Below are positions 21,125 to 34,139 of a stretch of 64,000 nt of DNA, in pieces. Both the position numbers and the translations under genes were made by a program. The stretch is from assembly GCF_040954835.1 (NCBI RefSeq), contig NC_090714.1:1662501-1726500 (forward strand), in the 5' to 3' direction. The notes under the pieces are model-generated. The model was given only the letters and a program-made list of their open reading frames with translations, did no database searches and had not been told where the DNA came from. Source of the DNA: Lepisosteus oculatus. Its lineage: Eukaryota > Chordata > Actinopteri > Semionotiformes > Lepisosteidae. Within the stretch, counting starts at the first letter, position 1. Every line of letters starts with the position of its first letter.

Positions 21125-22060
21125 TGTCGTAGATAAATCATTTAAACTGAAATGAAATGTTGTGAGAACATAATAAATGTTGAAAGCACAACCAAACCCA
21201 TAACCTAAAGATTTTAAACCTCCGTTTGCAGGGTGAATTCACTGGTTCAATTACCTGTGTTTTTCATTTTCCTTGATGGAAAACACATTAAATACAATGT
21301 GTTTATTATTTATTAAAACACTGGGTGTATATACAGTATACTCCTCCTAGGTTTAGCGAGCACTGCTGCTCTAAAATGGCTCCAAAAAGGTCAAAAGATG
21401 CTATTTTCTTGTACCAGGTAATACTTCTGGTAATGGTACTTATAACTACTCCAAAACACTGCAAACAGCAAATTACCTGCTTATTTAAAACAACAGTCTT
21501 TGCAACTTAGTGCAAAGCACGTATAAAAATGTACAGCTTGAGTAACTTTAAGTAGTGACAATACACACCTGCAGCCTGCAGTATGTTGAAATAATGACCT
21601 TATTTTGTGCCTGTTCAATGAGATGTCAGCAGACTTGCTACAAAAATACATTGTGGATTCATTTCCAAGAAATAACTTGATATCTTTGTAGTAAGATTAA
21701 GATATTAGTTATAAGTGTTTTGTGTTATGCTCTGGATATTAAGCTATTACTCTGTGCATGATCCGCAATCTTTACGAAATATGTTAAAAGAGCAGTGTCT
21801 AATCTCTGAATTGTACATTATCCAATAGATAAATTATTATGCCAAGTCAGAAAAAATGAAAAATGTTTTGAAGTAGATAAAGAACATAACTTTAATAAAG
21901 TACAGTATTTCTATGTGCTCTCTGAGCATTTAGAGTTTAAGCACATTAGAACCTAGTGTGTCCTAAATTAGGGAGTCTGCTGAGAGTGTACTGTGTGGGA
22001 TTTTGTTACAAGCACTACTTAACCATCCTGTCTTTATTAAAGAGGTCTGAGTAGGGAGCT
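21125..22060. other. No gene seen; AT-rich
   Basis: No recognisable exon, RNA gene or transposon. Confidence 0.35.
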
Positions 22061-22061
22061 C

Positions 22062-22150
22062 CATCACCTTGATACCTGAAGAAGGCTCAGCAGCAGAAAA
22101 AATATTTTTCTTTCCACTTCACAGTACGTAATAAACCTTTACTTCTTCCA
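22062..22150 (+). mobile_element. Penelope-like element tail with decayed hammerhead core
   Basis: The order TACCTGAAGAAGGCTC, a short loop, a GAAA stretch, then GTACGTAATAAACCTTTACTT matches the terminal motif of fish Penelope-like retroelements. There, CTGATGA-AGGCTC...GAAA forms a hammerhead ribozyme core. Here CTGATGA reads CTGAAGA, so a working ribozyme is not expected. Only the tail is present. Confidence 0.45.
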
Positions 22151-22159
22151 TGATGCCCT

Positions 22160-24260
22160 TAAGCTTGGTTAAGGCAATGAGATTTAATCAAATTTAATTG
22201 GAGACAAAAATATTAATTTTTAATATTAACATACTACAACTTAATAATTGGAGATTGATAACTAAAATTAGTGAGATTGGAATGCAACACAATATCTAAA
22301 TACTATACCAAACACCCCGAGAATACAATGGAAAAGAGAGATATCTTGTGTATCTTCATTATTTTCTAATATTTTTTGTAAACCTTTTTACCATTTTTTC
22401 TAAAAAACAAAACAAGGTAACAACACAACATTTCACTATAGCAGAAGCCCCATACAGTAAAGAGCTGGCTGCATCAGCAAATGCACTCAAAGTCTTGCCT
22501 CACAGCATCGTATATCACAGTTTCATATTAATGATACAACAGGACGCCTGTAGTTAATGAAGCATGGAAATTCTCCCATGTAAAGCCAGCAAGGTTTTAA
22601 CTGCAGTCGGACCAGTCAACCACATCTGTTTCTGTTGTTGCGAAAGATCCACATTCGTTATCATCCAAGAGAGAACAGGTAATATTACTACGTAGAATAA
22701 TTACACTCTTTAATTGGAAAAAGAACTGGAACAAGAAGATGACACCCATTTCCAAGCCTAAACAACCACTAGGCACAGTGTGTTAAAGACATTGGGAGCT
22801 AATATCATACAGAAATGTGCAGGAGGAGTCTAATACAATCAGGGAATACAACTGAGATAGATAATTTGACAATTTAGATTTTTAGGAGGCCGAATTTAAT
22901 CAGGAAAATGCTTAATTTGTGATATTTAAGTCCCTGTTCCAAGTGGTAATTAGTCATTTTATATACAATATAAAAGCTACAGTATATGAATATACATGAT
23001 ATACTGTACATATAGATTGTATATATACAGAAACAGAAAGTGTGTAAAGAATAACAAATTCATGTTAATTAAGACTAATGTTAATGAAACCCGAACCCAA
23101 ACCTATATACCGTTAGCTAACAACAGGTGATCTAAAACTGTCCTGGCATATAATGGAAGAACAACATGAGGCGAGACAAAGTCTGTAGCAAAGTGTACAA
23201 TGTGGAAGGAACAGTCGACTTTATCATATGCCTGACACCTTTTAATAAAGTCATATAGACCTCTGGCTGGCGTGAAAGCACCTTAGCATGCAGCTCGGAA
23301 GCCGAGCAAATCTGTAAAATGGGATGGTATCTTTTTCAAAGTGTGAAATACACTTCCAATACATCTACAGCTGCAGGAGAAGGTTGAATGAGATCCGTAA
23401 AACCTCATACACTGATCACAATGAATATTTAGAATAAAATATGTGGAACATTGAATTTCTAGGTTTAATTTATCTGCAAAGTATTCATGACTATGAAGTC
23501 TCAAAGACAGTGAAGGTGTTGGTTGACTGCCATTAAAGTAGCAACTTTCTCTCGGTCTGTCATTCCACAGAATGTCTAAGTCTCACAGACAATGTGCAGA
23601 AACTGTATGCCAGCTTACAATCTTAAAGGTGCTATGACCTTTCTCCCTGCACAAGCTGTCACAATACAACACCAGACAGATAGATACAATCATTATGGTT
23701 CTTATTCTAATATGCTACTTGCAACCACAATAAGGTTATCGCTGTTAAAGAGAAACAAACAAATTCACAACCTAGTTCTAGTCAATCAGCAGAAAAACAA
23801 CCCCAAGGAATACTCCAGAGGGGAAGTACAGTCCCATCCTCTCTCTCACATTCTGAACAAAAAAAGAAACTTCCAGCAACACCTTTTCTTGAATCAGCTC
23901 ATCCAAACACCCAGACTCCCTCTGTCACACTGAAAAAGTAAACAAAAATCAACGCAGCACTTCAGTTGTCTCTCTGATATGTTCCTCCATCCTCACTGTC
24001 CAAATAATATGTTTTTGTTGCAGACAGCCCGGCAGGGGAGGTATAATGAAACATGTTGGAGAGGGCGCCCCAGGCCTTGACCTCCAGTGGCTGAGGCTCA
24101 TACATGCTCTAGTTGGCCAATCAATCCCTCTCCAGGTACTCCTGTAACAAGCTGCAACTCCAGAGCTCAGAGGAGGGGCAAGAATGTCTAAGTGGTCACA
24201 GGAGGTAGGCAGACATAAACAACTGGGGGCCATTTGTGGAACTGAATGCATGCAGATGGC
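22160..24260. other. No gene called
   Basis: AT-rich sequence with a short TATA/ATAC-rich tract at about 22,960-23,030. The 113-codon frame at 23,592-23,933 and the 100-codon minus frame at 23,949-24,251 have no supporting signals. The patch at 24,020-24,240 is moderately GC-rich but was not recognised. Confidence 0.35.
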
Positions 24261-24264
24261 TAGG

Positions 24265-24598
24265 TGTCACGGCGTATTTTTCCTCCATCCTCTCCCTCCT
24301 GTCCTTCATCTCTGTAGCCCCGGTCCAGCACCTTCACACTTCTGATATGTCGCCTCCAACTGTGTAGTAATTGACAGGTGTCTAGACAAACACTGTGCCA
24401 CTCAATCTGTGATGATTATCGTCAGCTGTGCAGTTTGTGCGAGGGCTGCAGGAAGACCTTAAAAGGAGGGGAAGGTGACCCAGGAGAGGGAAATAAATGC
24501 ACCATACCCAGCAAAAAACACCAGCCATTAAACGCAGAACTCCGATAAACACAGCCCCGAAGCCGCTGCCATGCTCTCAGACGTGTCACTCTGTGACA
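24265..24598 (+). mobile_element. Solo LTR candidate
   Basis: The 334-base segment starts TGTCACGG and ends CTGTGACA, giving matching TGTCAC/GTGACA termini as in Ty3/gypsy LTRs. It carries a TATA-like TTAAAAG at 24459-24465 and AATAAA at 24492-24497 in the expected U3-R order. No internal retroelement genes flank it. The five-base flanks (CTAGG left, CAAGA right) do not match, so the insertion is old or the edges are slightly off. Confidence 0.5.
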
Positions 24599-24599
24599 C

Positions 24600-26220
24600 A
24601 AGAGTAACTGAAATTATTTTCAAATGGAACTGTTTTCCAATGCAGTAGCCTCCGAAAAGATGGTTTGCTAAAGCATGCTCCAGAAAAAGCAACTTGGTTC
24701 ACAGAAGTCAGGATGATGATCTGATAGCGATCTAGCCAATGAGACTTGCATAACATGTGAAAATGGATGGAAACTAAAACAAAAGCAATCATTTCACCTG
24801 GAAAAATCTTGGAAGATTTGAGAAGGAGACATGCCAGTCTCCCAAGTTCATTAACCCCTAACCCCAACATAGATATTCCAAAACTAATCGAAACCTCCCT
24901 TGATCTGATCACTGCAGAAGAGCAGGCTACCACACAGTGACACTAGTAAATGTGTGAACATCTTGTTTCAGATGCAACTCTTTTTACGCTGAAGTTTCAT
25001 GGTTAGGCACAGAGGAAATGTTTTTTCATTCATCAGACAGGATTATCACAGTTTGCTTCCCCTTACATGAACATTGTTCTGTCTTGAGCAACCTTCCAGT
25101 TCAAACTCCTTGCAATCTAGAAATTCCAGCTTTGTTGCATGAGTATTCAGTATCTCTTTTATACCTGCTGCTCAGGGTTAAGGGTAGGTTATTTCCAGTG
25201 TAACTGAACCTCTAAATTCTCAGCCATTGCAGCCATTGGATCTGTCTCAGTTCTCAAAAGACAGGCATGCAGTGTGACCATCATAGAAGACTCTGCCAGA
25301 CAGAAGGCATTTTCATCTCAATTTAGGACAATTGATAGATGAGTCGATATTCTTTCAAGTCCCCAATTCTTAGACACAAAGAGGCTCAAGCCAAACAATC
25401 AGAAAAAAAGGGAGATGGTAGCTCCACTTCTTACTTTAGTTACCACCCTGGCAAATTAGTCACATGATCTCTATCAGTAGGAAAATTGTGATGACGAGTG
25501 GTTTGGAATCGTTTATACTCACACTTGTTCATTTTCACGTACAAATAGACAAAACTCCTTAAAAATGACCCAACTGTGCAGTTGAATACAGTAGTGTTCT
25601 CCCAATATTAAGTCATCTCTAGCTATCCGTTCACTGTCAGAAAGCCTCCGAAAGCCTGTTGTTGAAAGAACCTGCAAAAGACAATCCTCTGCAAGGCAGG
25701 ACTGAGAGCACATGACTGCTCTTTCCCGGAATGAGAAGCCAGTCCATCACAGGGCCAAGGCAAAGTGAAAAATCAAAAAGAAGGGACCCCCAGCCAGAAT
25801 CACACTCAGCAACCAAGACATGCGGCAGGAACGCTGACTGCCATGTCTCTATGCTGTTCTGTGTGTTACCTCTAGCAAAAGGTCTCTTTAAATAACCATT
25901 TTAAAGATTTTAGCAGACGTGAAAATACTAAACAAGTGACAGACAGGAAACCCCGACTTCTAATTAATTACAGTTAAGAACACTTAGCAATGCCTATGAC
26001 GCCATTACTGGGGAACAGCCGGCAAAGACGCCAAACGCTTATTTCTCACTAGAACAATTCTGATCTAACGGGATTGTTGAACGACATTCAGATGCTGTTA
26101 AATGCAGAAAGTTCCTTTGATAGAGATGAGACCATTGAGATGAAAGCAGAACAGGGCCACTCCACGCTTGGCTGAAGGTTTGTTTTGAACACAGAAACTC
26201 TTTAACTCCATAACTGTCTG
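24600..26220. other. No gene called; repeat scraps
   Basis: A piece at about 25,735-25,860 contains GCCAGTCCATCACAGGGC, the second half of the fish repeat at 40.5 kb. The 115-codon minus frame at 24,586-24,933 starts inside the LTR and is not called. Confidence 0.4.
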
Positions 26221-26224
26221 TAAT

Positions 26225-29200
26225 CATTGAGTGAGGAATCTCTAATTAGGAGTTTGTGTCACCCACATTATTGAAGCAAAACATGAAAGCTTAGTGATTT
26301 AGAAAGGACTTGGATTCATCTCCATTCACTGTTGCTGCTTTTGCTTGCGGTGGTCTTTCATCTTTAAGCCCACAAACATCTGGATCAGCTTTGCAGGAAG
26401 TTGAAGGTATTTTATCCTTTTCTTCCCCAAGTATGCTTGCTGTGTTCATCTAAAACTTTAGAGGCTATATAGCTTCGATTCCGTCATTTTTGAGTTATCC
26501 TACCAACCGAACCAATTGTTTCTTACTCTGTGTATTTTGGGACATTTCTCAGCAACCATTAATGTTCATGAGCACGTAAACTACTACTTCAAATGCCATC
26601 CAGATCAAAGACTGGTTTCCCCTTTGTTCCTGGAAATTATTAAAAGGTTAGATTGTGTAAACCGCTTCATCTGTGTGTGCTTTTAAGGAATTCTTTTCAG
26701 GGGGAAGAATGTGTTCATTAATTAAGAATTGCCGTCACTTTCACTAGTTTATATTCATTTGCCAAAATTACCGTATAATTGACAATATTTTCAATACAAA
26801 GAAACTTTAGGTCGTTATTTTATATACTGTAGCCCCACTCTTTGCTTTCTCAGTAAAATAAACTATCATTGTGAAGCTTAAGCTTTTAAATATCAAATGT
26901 TGCTCCAGAGAATGTCACTAGGATGAACAGCGCTTTTGGATCCTTCTCCAAATAGTGTGATCTCGTGATAAAATACTCTTAAGTTTAAAAAGATTAATAA
27001 ATAACTTAAATTCTTTAAACCAAAGATGCATCGCCTCGTCTTAATAGGAAAGTTCAGAAGAGAGAAATGATGAGCAAAAGCTGTTCAGAAGTTAAATTGC
27101 AATTTAACAGTTTTTAAAGAAAATAATTAGATTTTGCTTAAAAGCTGTTACAGGGAACTGAGTTTCATCATCTGCTGTTGTCTCTGAATGCATCACTACT
27201 CAGGTAAACAGAAGACTCAATTAAGAAAATAAATTAAGAAACCCTGCAGAAGAAGATTTTACAGAAGTAAACATGGACAAATCACGGCCTAAATATTTGA
27301 CAAATACACAGACAGACATTCATAGGTTGTCTCAGCACTGAAAAAAGTAATGGCGAAAAAGACAAAAAAACAAGGAGAGGAGACCGTTTTCCATCAATTA
27401 AATTCAAGAACCATGTTTATTGCCTTTGTGAAAGGCAAGATGTAACCCATGCTCCACTCTCAAAGTTCAAAGGATTCAATTAAACTGATTTCTATAGAGA
27501 CAAGTAAATTTTATGCCAAAAGAAATATCCCTGTGAATGTAGTTTTATTTAAATGGCCATGAATTTGGAATACTGCTAACATATACTGGTGCAATTTTAA
27601 TTAATTGATTATTCATGATTTTTCACAGCACACTGAACTATATGGTACCCAATCATCCTATAAGTGAAAAAGGGAAAGGTCAGAGGAGATGAGGTAATAT
27701 AACTTCTTGAATGTCAGGCTAGGTGATAATTCAAAAGAAAAAAAACAAACAGAATAACAGCACCAGCTAATGAAGAGAACAATGTTTTGCATCACTTGTA
27801 TGGTATGGAAATCACACTTTGGGCAAATATGAGCAGTGGAGCCAAGTTCATTTTTCAAAGCTCCATCAAAGCTGTGTGTGGAGCAACCTGATGTACAAAA
27901 CAATATGTCAATTATTGTGTCAGACAGACAAATCAATGAAGAGGTTCAAGTGTGAATGTCTGGAATGGAGTGTCTATTTGCTGCAGAACTCCACTTGTAG
28001 TAAATGATGGCAACCCGATTGCATAGTGCTACCTTAATCAAGTCCTGGGGCTTCATTGGCTGCCCTTAATGTGGACTCATGCTGACACGACAACATTTCA
28101 GGAGGACAACATACATCTACTGTAGTAACTATGGCTTTCTTGCAAGATTACAAAAGTTATGCCATTGATGGTGAAGTCCCATTAAATGTAGATTCTAGAG
28201 ATCAGAGACCAGTGCACCTGTCTGTGTGACAGATTTTCACAAGACAGCACCTACAGTCTAGTGCAAAGCACAGGCACCAATGTACTGTATATTTTAAGGA
28301 ATTAAGGAATAGCAACTTTTAAAAGTAAGCTGTAATAGGAGAAAAGTTAATCGGAGGTATAGTGGCCGGATTATTTCTAAATGAGTGACAATTAAAGGCA
28401 CAGTAAAAATATTTTCTGGAATATATAGTCAAACCCATAAAAAGTGTGTCAGGGATAAACTGAAAACCTAGGAAAAATAAAGCAACAATAAACCAAACCA
28501 TTATTTTTTGTGATCCGGTTTCTGGGATAGGAAATAATTAAAAAAGCGACATAACACAGAAAAGCAATTCAACTTTGGCCCACATCCATGTGCTCAATGG
28601 ATGCTCAAATGGCAGCTACCTGTACAAAGAAGACGCCAGGAGTCCAGGTCACACATCAGTATTTCGAGTTGCCCTCAAGAAGGCTTAATGTCCGTGACTT
28701 CTCCCCAGCCCCTTGAACTGAGTGGAGTAGAGCACCGTATCTATGTAATGGGAGGATGGAACACGAAGTGGTGTTACTCTAAAATGACTAGATACAGTAT
28801 ACCCAGAAATAAAAGGGGGCATATTCCGTGCCTTTTCTTTATATTCATCCTTTCAGCTCAAAACTAAATTGCCCTTTTGACTTCACTGTATTTAAGGGTG
28901 TAGATAGGGTTATCCCAGATGACAATTTAACATTCAATAGTGTCACCAAATGGTACCTAAGGGAAGAAGAAAGAAGGCAACACTTCCGTTTCTGGGTATA
29001 TGGATCAGGCTTCCCATCGAATAGGAATGGGCTCACTTGGACCAGGGCAAAATGCAAATGGCACCAGCGCTAACTGACCATAATCTTCACAGTTACACCA
29101 ATGAGAAACACTGGAGAACAAGAAATATTCTCTCCCAAAATAGTACAGAAATTGAGGAGACTCTCTCTCAGAACACAGCCACATCCAAACACTTACAAAT

Positions 29201-30830
29201 CTTGTTAAACAAAGGCGCCCTTGGGCCCTGAAGAGCACAGAGCAAACTTGGGCGTGTTAGCGAGGCCCATTAGGAATCAATTTAGAGTCATCAAGTAAGT
29301 TCTTTGGATCAAACTGAAGTGATTTGACAGGAGTTGTGAAGTCCTTTCTGAGAGAGAGAAAGACTGTGCCTGTTTCTCAATCATTGTCACATTGATTGGG
29401 TCAGCCTTTGCTGTACTGTTCTGTACCCTCCTCCTAGTTATCCTACTGAGCCAGGAGCTGCAAAGACAAAGCAAATTACACAGGACAGCAAGTTTAAAAG
29501 TGGAACGGGGTGCAAGCTAGTCAGAAAAAGTGTGTCAAGTCTCTTGACTGACCAACAGTCTTCTTCTAAACATGCTTTTTAAGTAACTTTATTTCTCATG
29601 TTTTAGAAAATTCCAGCAAAGAGAAAGACATTCCTGATGTTAGGAGAATCAATGAAACTATTAAAAACAAACATCAATGCAGGAAAACATCACTTTACAT
29701 ACCACTTTAGAAAACTAGTATTCCTGTGTTTCATCTTAACTGCTGAGACATGATGTTCTTCACCAGCGGCCACATTTCTAAAGAAATAAATGATTTAATG
29801 GCAAAATCATAAGCAGATTAGAACAAACACATACTCAGTCGTAAAAAAACTTTTTTGCTATACTATACAATCCACCTATAACTTTGAAACAGACTGGCTC
29901 GAGGAAAAAAAACTCTATTGTACGGAAGTGCCAAATTATTAAAACACATTTACATCTTTTGCTGAATCAGGTGAATGAAGTCAGGCTACACAAAAAGCAT
30001 CTTTATCCATGCCAGACCTATGACACATTGTTTTTATTCATTGCATATTTTCCACTAAGCTTTAATTCTTAAGTGTGACAGTTTGAAAAAAGGGATACAT
30101 ACTCTCTGGTACAGACCAAACCGATAAACCAGTTTGCCTGTCAGAAAAGATTTAAGGAAATGCTAAGGAACAGGATAATCCCTTGTTAGCCGACTCAGGG
30201 TAGAAATTATTTTGTGGTTTCAGGTATTCAAGGGTATACTAATATACCAATTGCAAGACGAAATTCATCTGCATTCACTTGAACAGCCTGCTGACATCGC
30301 ACATGGTTAACAAACAGTGATGCCTAGCCCTTCCTGTCGTTGATATCAGTTTATTTAATGACTGTTCAGATTGTATGTCGGAATGTGACCTAGGTAATCT
30401 GACTGTGTGGTCCTGCACTTATTCCTGATGGGAACAAGAGACTCCTGCACAGTTATTATCTATCATTATCAACATGCAATGTAGGTTAGACGATGCCTCA
30501 GTCTTGTTTTTTCTTTCATGCTTTGGCTCATCTTCTTTTTGAACTCTTCTAAATTCTCAAGGTCAGCCTACTGTTACTTGAAATAGACAAATCGAAATAT
30601 TTCCAGACGTCAAATTATAATTAGACATTTTTAAATAAACAATGAAGAAAAAAGTCTTGCTTAAACCACATGCAGCTTTGAGAACTATATAAAAGAAAGA
30701 TGAGCAGTACTAAATCCTTCTCTTTACCGTAGTTAATGAGAGCATGTCTGATTTGCTTTAGAAATATATTTTAACACAAAAATCATTTAACTGAAATGCT
30801 TTGCAGCCACAGTGGACATAGTAACATAAA
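26225..30830. other. Gene-free AT-rich stretch
   Basis: No exon or repeat was recognised with confidence. There is an 18-base perfect palindrome at 27,091-27,108. Short complex patches at 26,228-26,280 (TCTAATTAGGAG) and 28,600-28,760 may be conserved elements but carry no proof. Confidence 0.35.
27091..27108. repeat. 18-base perfect palindrome
   Basis: GTTAAATTGCAATTTAAC is its own reverse complement. It may bind a dimeric homeodomain or C/EBP-type factor, or be chance in AT-rich DNA. Confidence 0.6.
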
Positions 30831-30839
30831 ATGTGGGAG

Positions 30840-31030
30840 CGTGCTATGCACAGATGGTCAACCAGCAGTTACTTTTACAAGTTATTCCCAAACGTGAATT
30901 CGGAAGGAAGTGTCGTGTCTGCTGAAAGCTATGCCTTCTGACCGTGGGAAACAGATTTGATGGTTTATGATTCCCTTTTCCGCACAATTGCTGCCACAAC
31001 ATTATGTTTGAATAATTAATTGCATTTAAC
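30840..31030. promoter_or_regulatory. Enhancer-like complex block
   Basis: The block is less AT-rich and less repetitive than its surroundings, with homeodomain sites (AATAATTAATTG), a CACAATTGCTGCC stretch and GTTTATGATTCC. It lies just downstream of the terminal exon at 31.3 kb and could be its 3' UTR or a conserved element. Confidence 0.25.
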
Positions 31031-31343
31031 AAAACTGAAGATGTATTACTTGGAATTTAGAACATGTATATGAAAAAATAAAAGTAACACCCGGGAAGTA
31101 TCACATATTGCAGCAAAGTGAGAAAAATCACAGCTTTTCTAGAGTTTTTGCAACACAAAAATCCACACAAATTTCAAACTCAAAGCTCTGCTATTAATTT
31201 TCTATAAAGTACACACTGTAATTGCCTAACACCAACAGACTACACTCTAATCGGCAAAAGTGAGGTGCAATTCTGATGCAGTTATATGCACACAGATTTC
31301 ACAGGCTCTCGGATATCACTGTGGAGAAGGCACAGGGGCGAGG

Positions 31344-31502
31344 TCAGATGATAGTCTGGCGGCTGAAGAGTTCAAGGGTCACAGCACTGAGGAATGCTGG
31401 GATGCTCTTTTGATGAAAGAGGTGAAGCTCCACAAGGTCATGGAGAGTGCGGGAGAAATCTGTTTCCAGCAGTTGCATGTTCCCTCCTGTTGGCCCACTT
31501 GC
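31344..31502 (-). CDS. Terminal coding exon, 52 codons plus stop, unknown gene
   Basis: On the minus strand, a good acceptor (TTCATGTTTTCATAG, AG at 31504-31503) opens a frame of 52 codons ending in TGA at 31346-31344. The translation begins Ala-Ser-Gly-Pro-Thr-Gly-Gly-Asn, continues [20 protein letters not shown], then [17 protein letters not shown], and ends Thr-Ile-Ile. The heptad-like Leu spacing and mixed charge indicate an amphipathic helical C-terminus, and the codons look coding. I could not name the protein. Its other exons must lie to the right, probably far away across large introns. No AATAAA was seen on this strand until about 30,350, which would give a 3' UTR of about 1 kb. Confidence 0.6.
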   Translation of the reverse strand, partial: ASGPTGGNMQLLETDFSRTLHDLVELHLFHQKSIPAFLSAVTLELFSRQTII

Positions 31503-31509
31503 CTATGAA

Positions 31510-33800
31510 AACATGAAAACAGTATTAATATTTTCGCATTTGTCACTATGAAAGCATTCTGCAATTTCCCTGGGTATATCTGAAGGGCACAAAAATGCAC
31601 AAACAGTGACAAAAGATTTCCATTTTATCTTCCTTGTCCTGGAGGACGTTTCAGCTGAAAGATGTGATGGATTTTTACAAAGTGTGATTGTGCAGTACAT
31701 ATCTCCTGTGGAACTACTAAAGACCATAGGTACACAAAAATAATACTTCTGCCTTTATTATTAATGTATTTTCAACAAGGAAAAAAATAATGGTAGTCTT
31801 TTGCATCATCGTCTAAAAATATAAGTATATATTCTTGGTTGGGAGGACAACTACAGAGATGATGTTTTTGCATTCTTGCTAAGGTAAAACTGATGATACA
31901 TAAGAACCAAAGAAGGTTATATCAGAAAACTACAAGTGAAATCTATTACAGTTTACAGCAGTTGAACACAGCAGGTTTTCAACACAATGTACCTAACTTT
32001 GCAACTGAAATTCAACTATATACGAAAAAGGCGAAAGCAGCTTCATGAAAAACAAGACAGCAGAGAACAAAACTTTCACATGGTCTTTTAGCATCGATAC
32101 ATTGATATTGAAGCTGCCAGCCAAGAAAATCAATATTCTCATGAACTATATTACTGCTTCTCAGGTAGAGTGATGACTTAACATCTTCAGCTGTGATACC
32201 TGCTCATCCCAGTCATGGGCTGGTTTCTTGCTCTCATTCTAGACTGTGTACCATGTTTCATTGGTTTGGTTTTCGGTGCCTTTAAAATTAGATAATTATA
32301 GCAATAGATGGTGGTATTTGAATTTCAGCTGGAATTAGCTTGTCTGCCCTTCCAAGCTCGATTGACTTCTTCTGAACACTCGAAACAACGGGCATTATCT
32401 GATTCTGGGTCTTTACAACCTCTTCCTGAGATCTTTGAGCCATGAGGCAAGTAAACAGGGAAGAAAAGAGGGATGACAAGCATGATTGAAGGGCATCCCT
32501 AATAAATTCAGGTTGAACTAAGTCACTATCAGATCATTAAATCAGCCACCTTAAAACAAACATAATTAACAGTGATCAGAATGTTCCCTGAGGTGTTTAA
32601 GATATCCCCCAAGCTGGAATGAAGCAACGCTGTAAATACAGGTACAAAGAAAGAAAAAAAGGTTAGGAAGCAAAAATGGATCATCACCATCACCTTCACC
32701 CGAAGAAGAGCCGTTGAAAGAGATTCATCTCCTTCCCAATCATTTCTGTCTGGGTAATCTTGAACTCTGAAAAAGTGTCAGTCTCTGAGCCCTGTTATAT
32801 AAGACAGCCTGCAGTCTTATTTATTCATTCAGATTTGCTTTAATGTGGAACCTACAGGCTAAAACCATATCTCCAATGTTTTGTGAAATTGGTTCCCATT
32901 CATTTATCAGCATCTATTTAGAGCAGACAATTTCGTTCTGTTAGGGATCCATTTTGTATTTTAGGCTGCAGGTTCTCTTTCTTTGGCTTGCTAAGGAGGT
33001 TTGTGTATTGGGATTAAAGGGACAGAATTCTGAGATTTTATATAACTGAAGGGACTGGATCTCACAGACCAAACAGTGTATGTAAAACCAAACAGTAAAG
33101 AAACGTCATAACTAATAAATACTGTCCTGTTTAAGTCTGATTACGACTGATTACACATGTAATACTTGGTAATCCCTGACTTTAGAGAGTGGAATAATTC
33201 ATCTTTATTATTTGCATTATTATATACATGCTGACTTTTATATTGATTTCATAACAACACTAATTTTTGCAATGGAAACAGCCTCCCCCAGGTTTGTTAA
33301 ATTATATACACATATATACAAATATATTATATATATACTATTAAAAGAAAGCAGAACCACTCATTTCCAAAAGTGTGCATTAAAAGTTCAGTCATCTAAA
33401 TATCAAGATCTTGTACTGAATTATTGTCAAGGAATTCGAAGGAGTCCGCCTCATGGGACTAATTAATAGGAAACCATGGATTTAGGCTATAGAGAATTTC
33501 TGCACCATTATTAAAACATTTCTAAGAGCACATCAAAGCTGTCAGATGCAAACGTGGCTTTTAAGTTTGTGTTGTAGATTTAGACATCAGGGGGTTATGT
33601 GGATCCTGACAACTCAGAACTGATGGCAGCTCTGGTGGAGAGCTTGAATGTGACAGTCAGTACCTGGCATCCTGAGTCCACAGCACTGTCATGAAAAGCT
33701 GACAGACAGTGTCAGACGGTTACTGTTGCATCATTGACGGGTTGCAATGATTTGTTTTTGTTTTGTTTTGTTTTTTAAATCTGGAAACAAAACCATTCAA
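31510..33800. other. Probable intron; no exon identified
   Basis: AT-rich, with an ATATAC-rich tract at about 33,300-33,345 and a GATCATCACCATCACC stretch at about 32,680. No further exon of the minus-strand gene was identified. Confidence 0.35.
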
Positions 33801-33814
33801 CACAAGTGGCCACT

Positions 33815-34139
33815 TCATTTTACACGATTCTGTTTTTGAAGTATATCATTAAAGCACAATCTTGAAATGAGAGAATTCCTTTTTCCTTTGATTGACAACT
33901 TTGATAGCTCATGCTGTATCTTATTGATCCAATAAAATTGACGATCTGTTTCTCGGAGGATTCCAGGGAATCTGCTGCAAGAGGATGGATATGTTCCATT
34001 CCTTTGCAATTCTGTCAATGAAGAAGTGCCTCCTGAATGAAGTCCTAGATTCACTGCCTCTGGATGACACGAGTCCTTTCAAAAGAAATGTTTTTAAAAT
34101 AACGCTTTCTGCTCCACGTTTTATGTTGGTGTCTGCCAC
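33815..34139 (-). mobile_element. LINE C-terminus relic (CR1/L2-like)
   Basis: On the minus strand, a FRRHFFIDRIAKEWN motif resembles the RKYFFSQRVVxxWNSLP motif near the end of CR1/L2 ORF2 proteins. It is followed by a degraded tail and an AATAAAATTG-type signal region on the plus side. Frame shifts break it. The assignment rests on one motif only. Confidence 0.35.

Noticed and set aside
24586-24933. 115-codon minus-strand gene
   Set aside because: The frame ends inside an LTR and shows no recognisable motif or splice signal.
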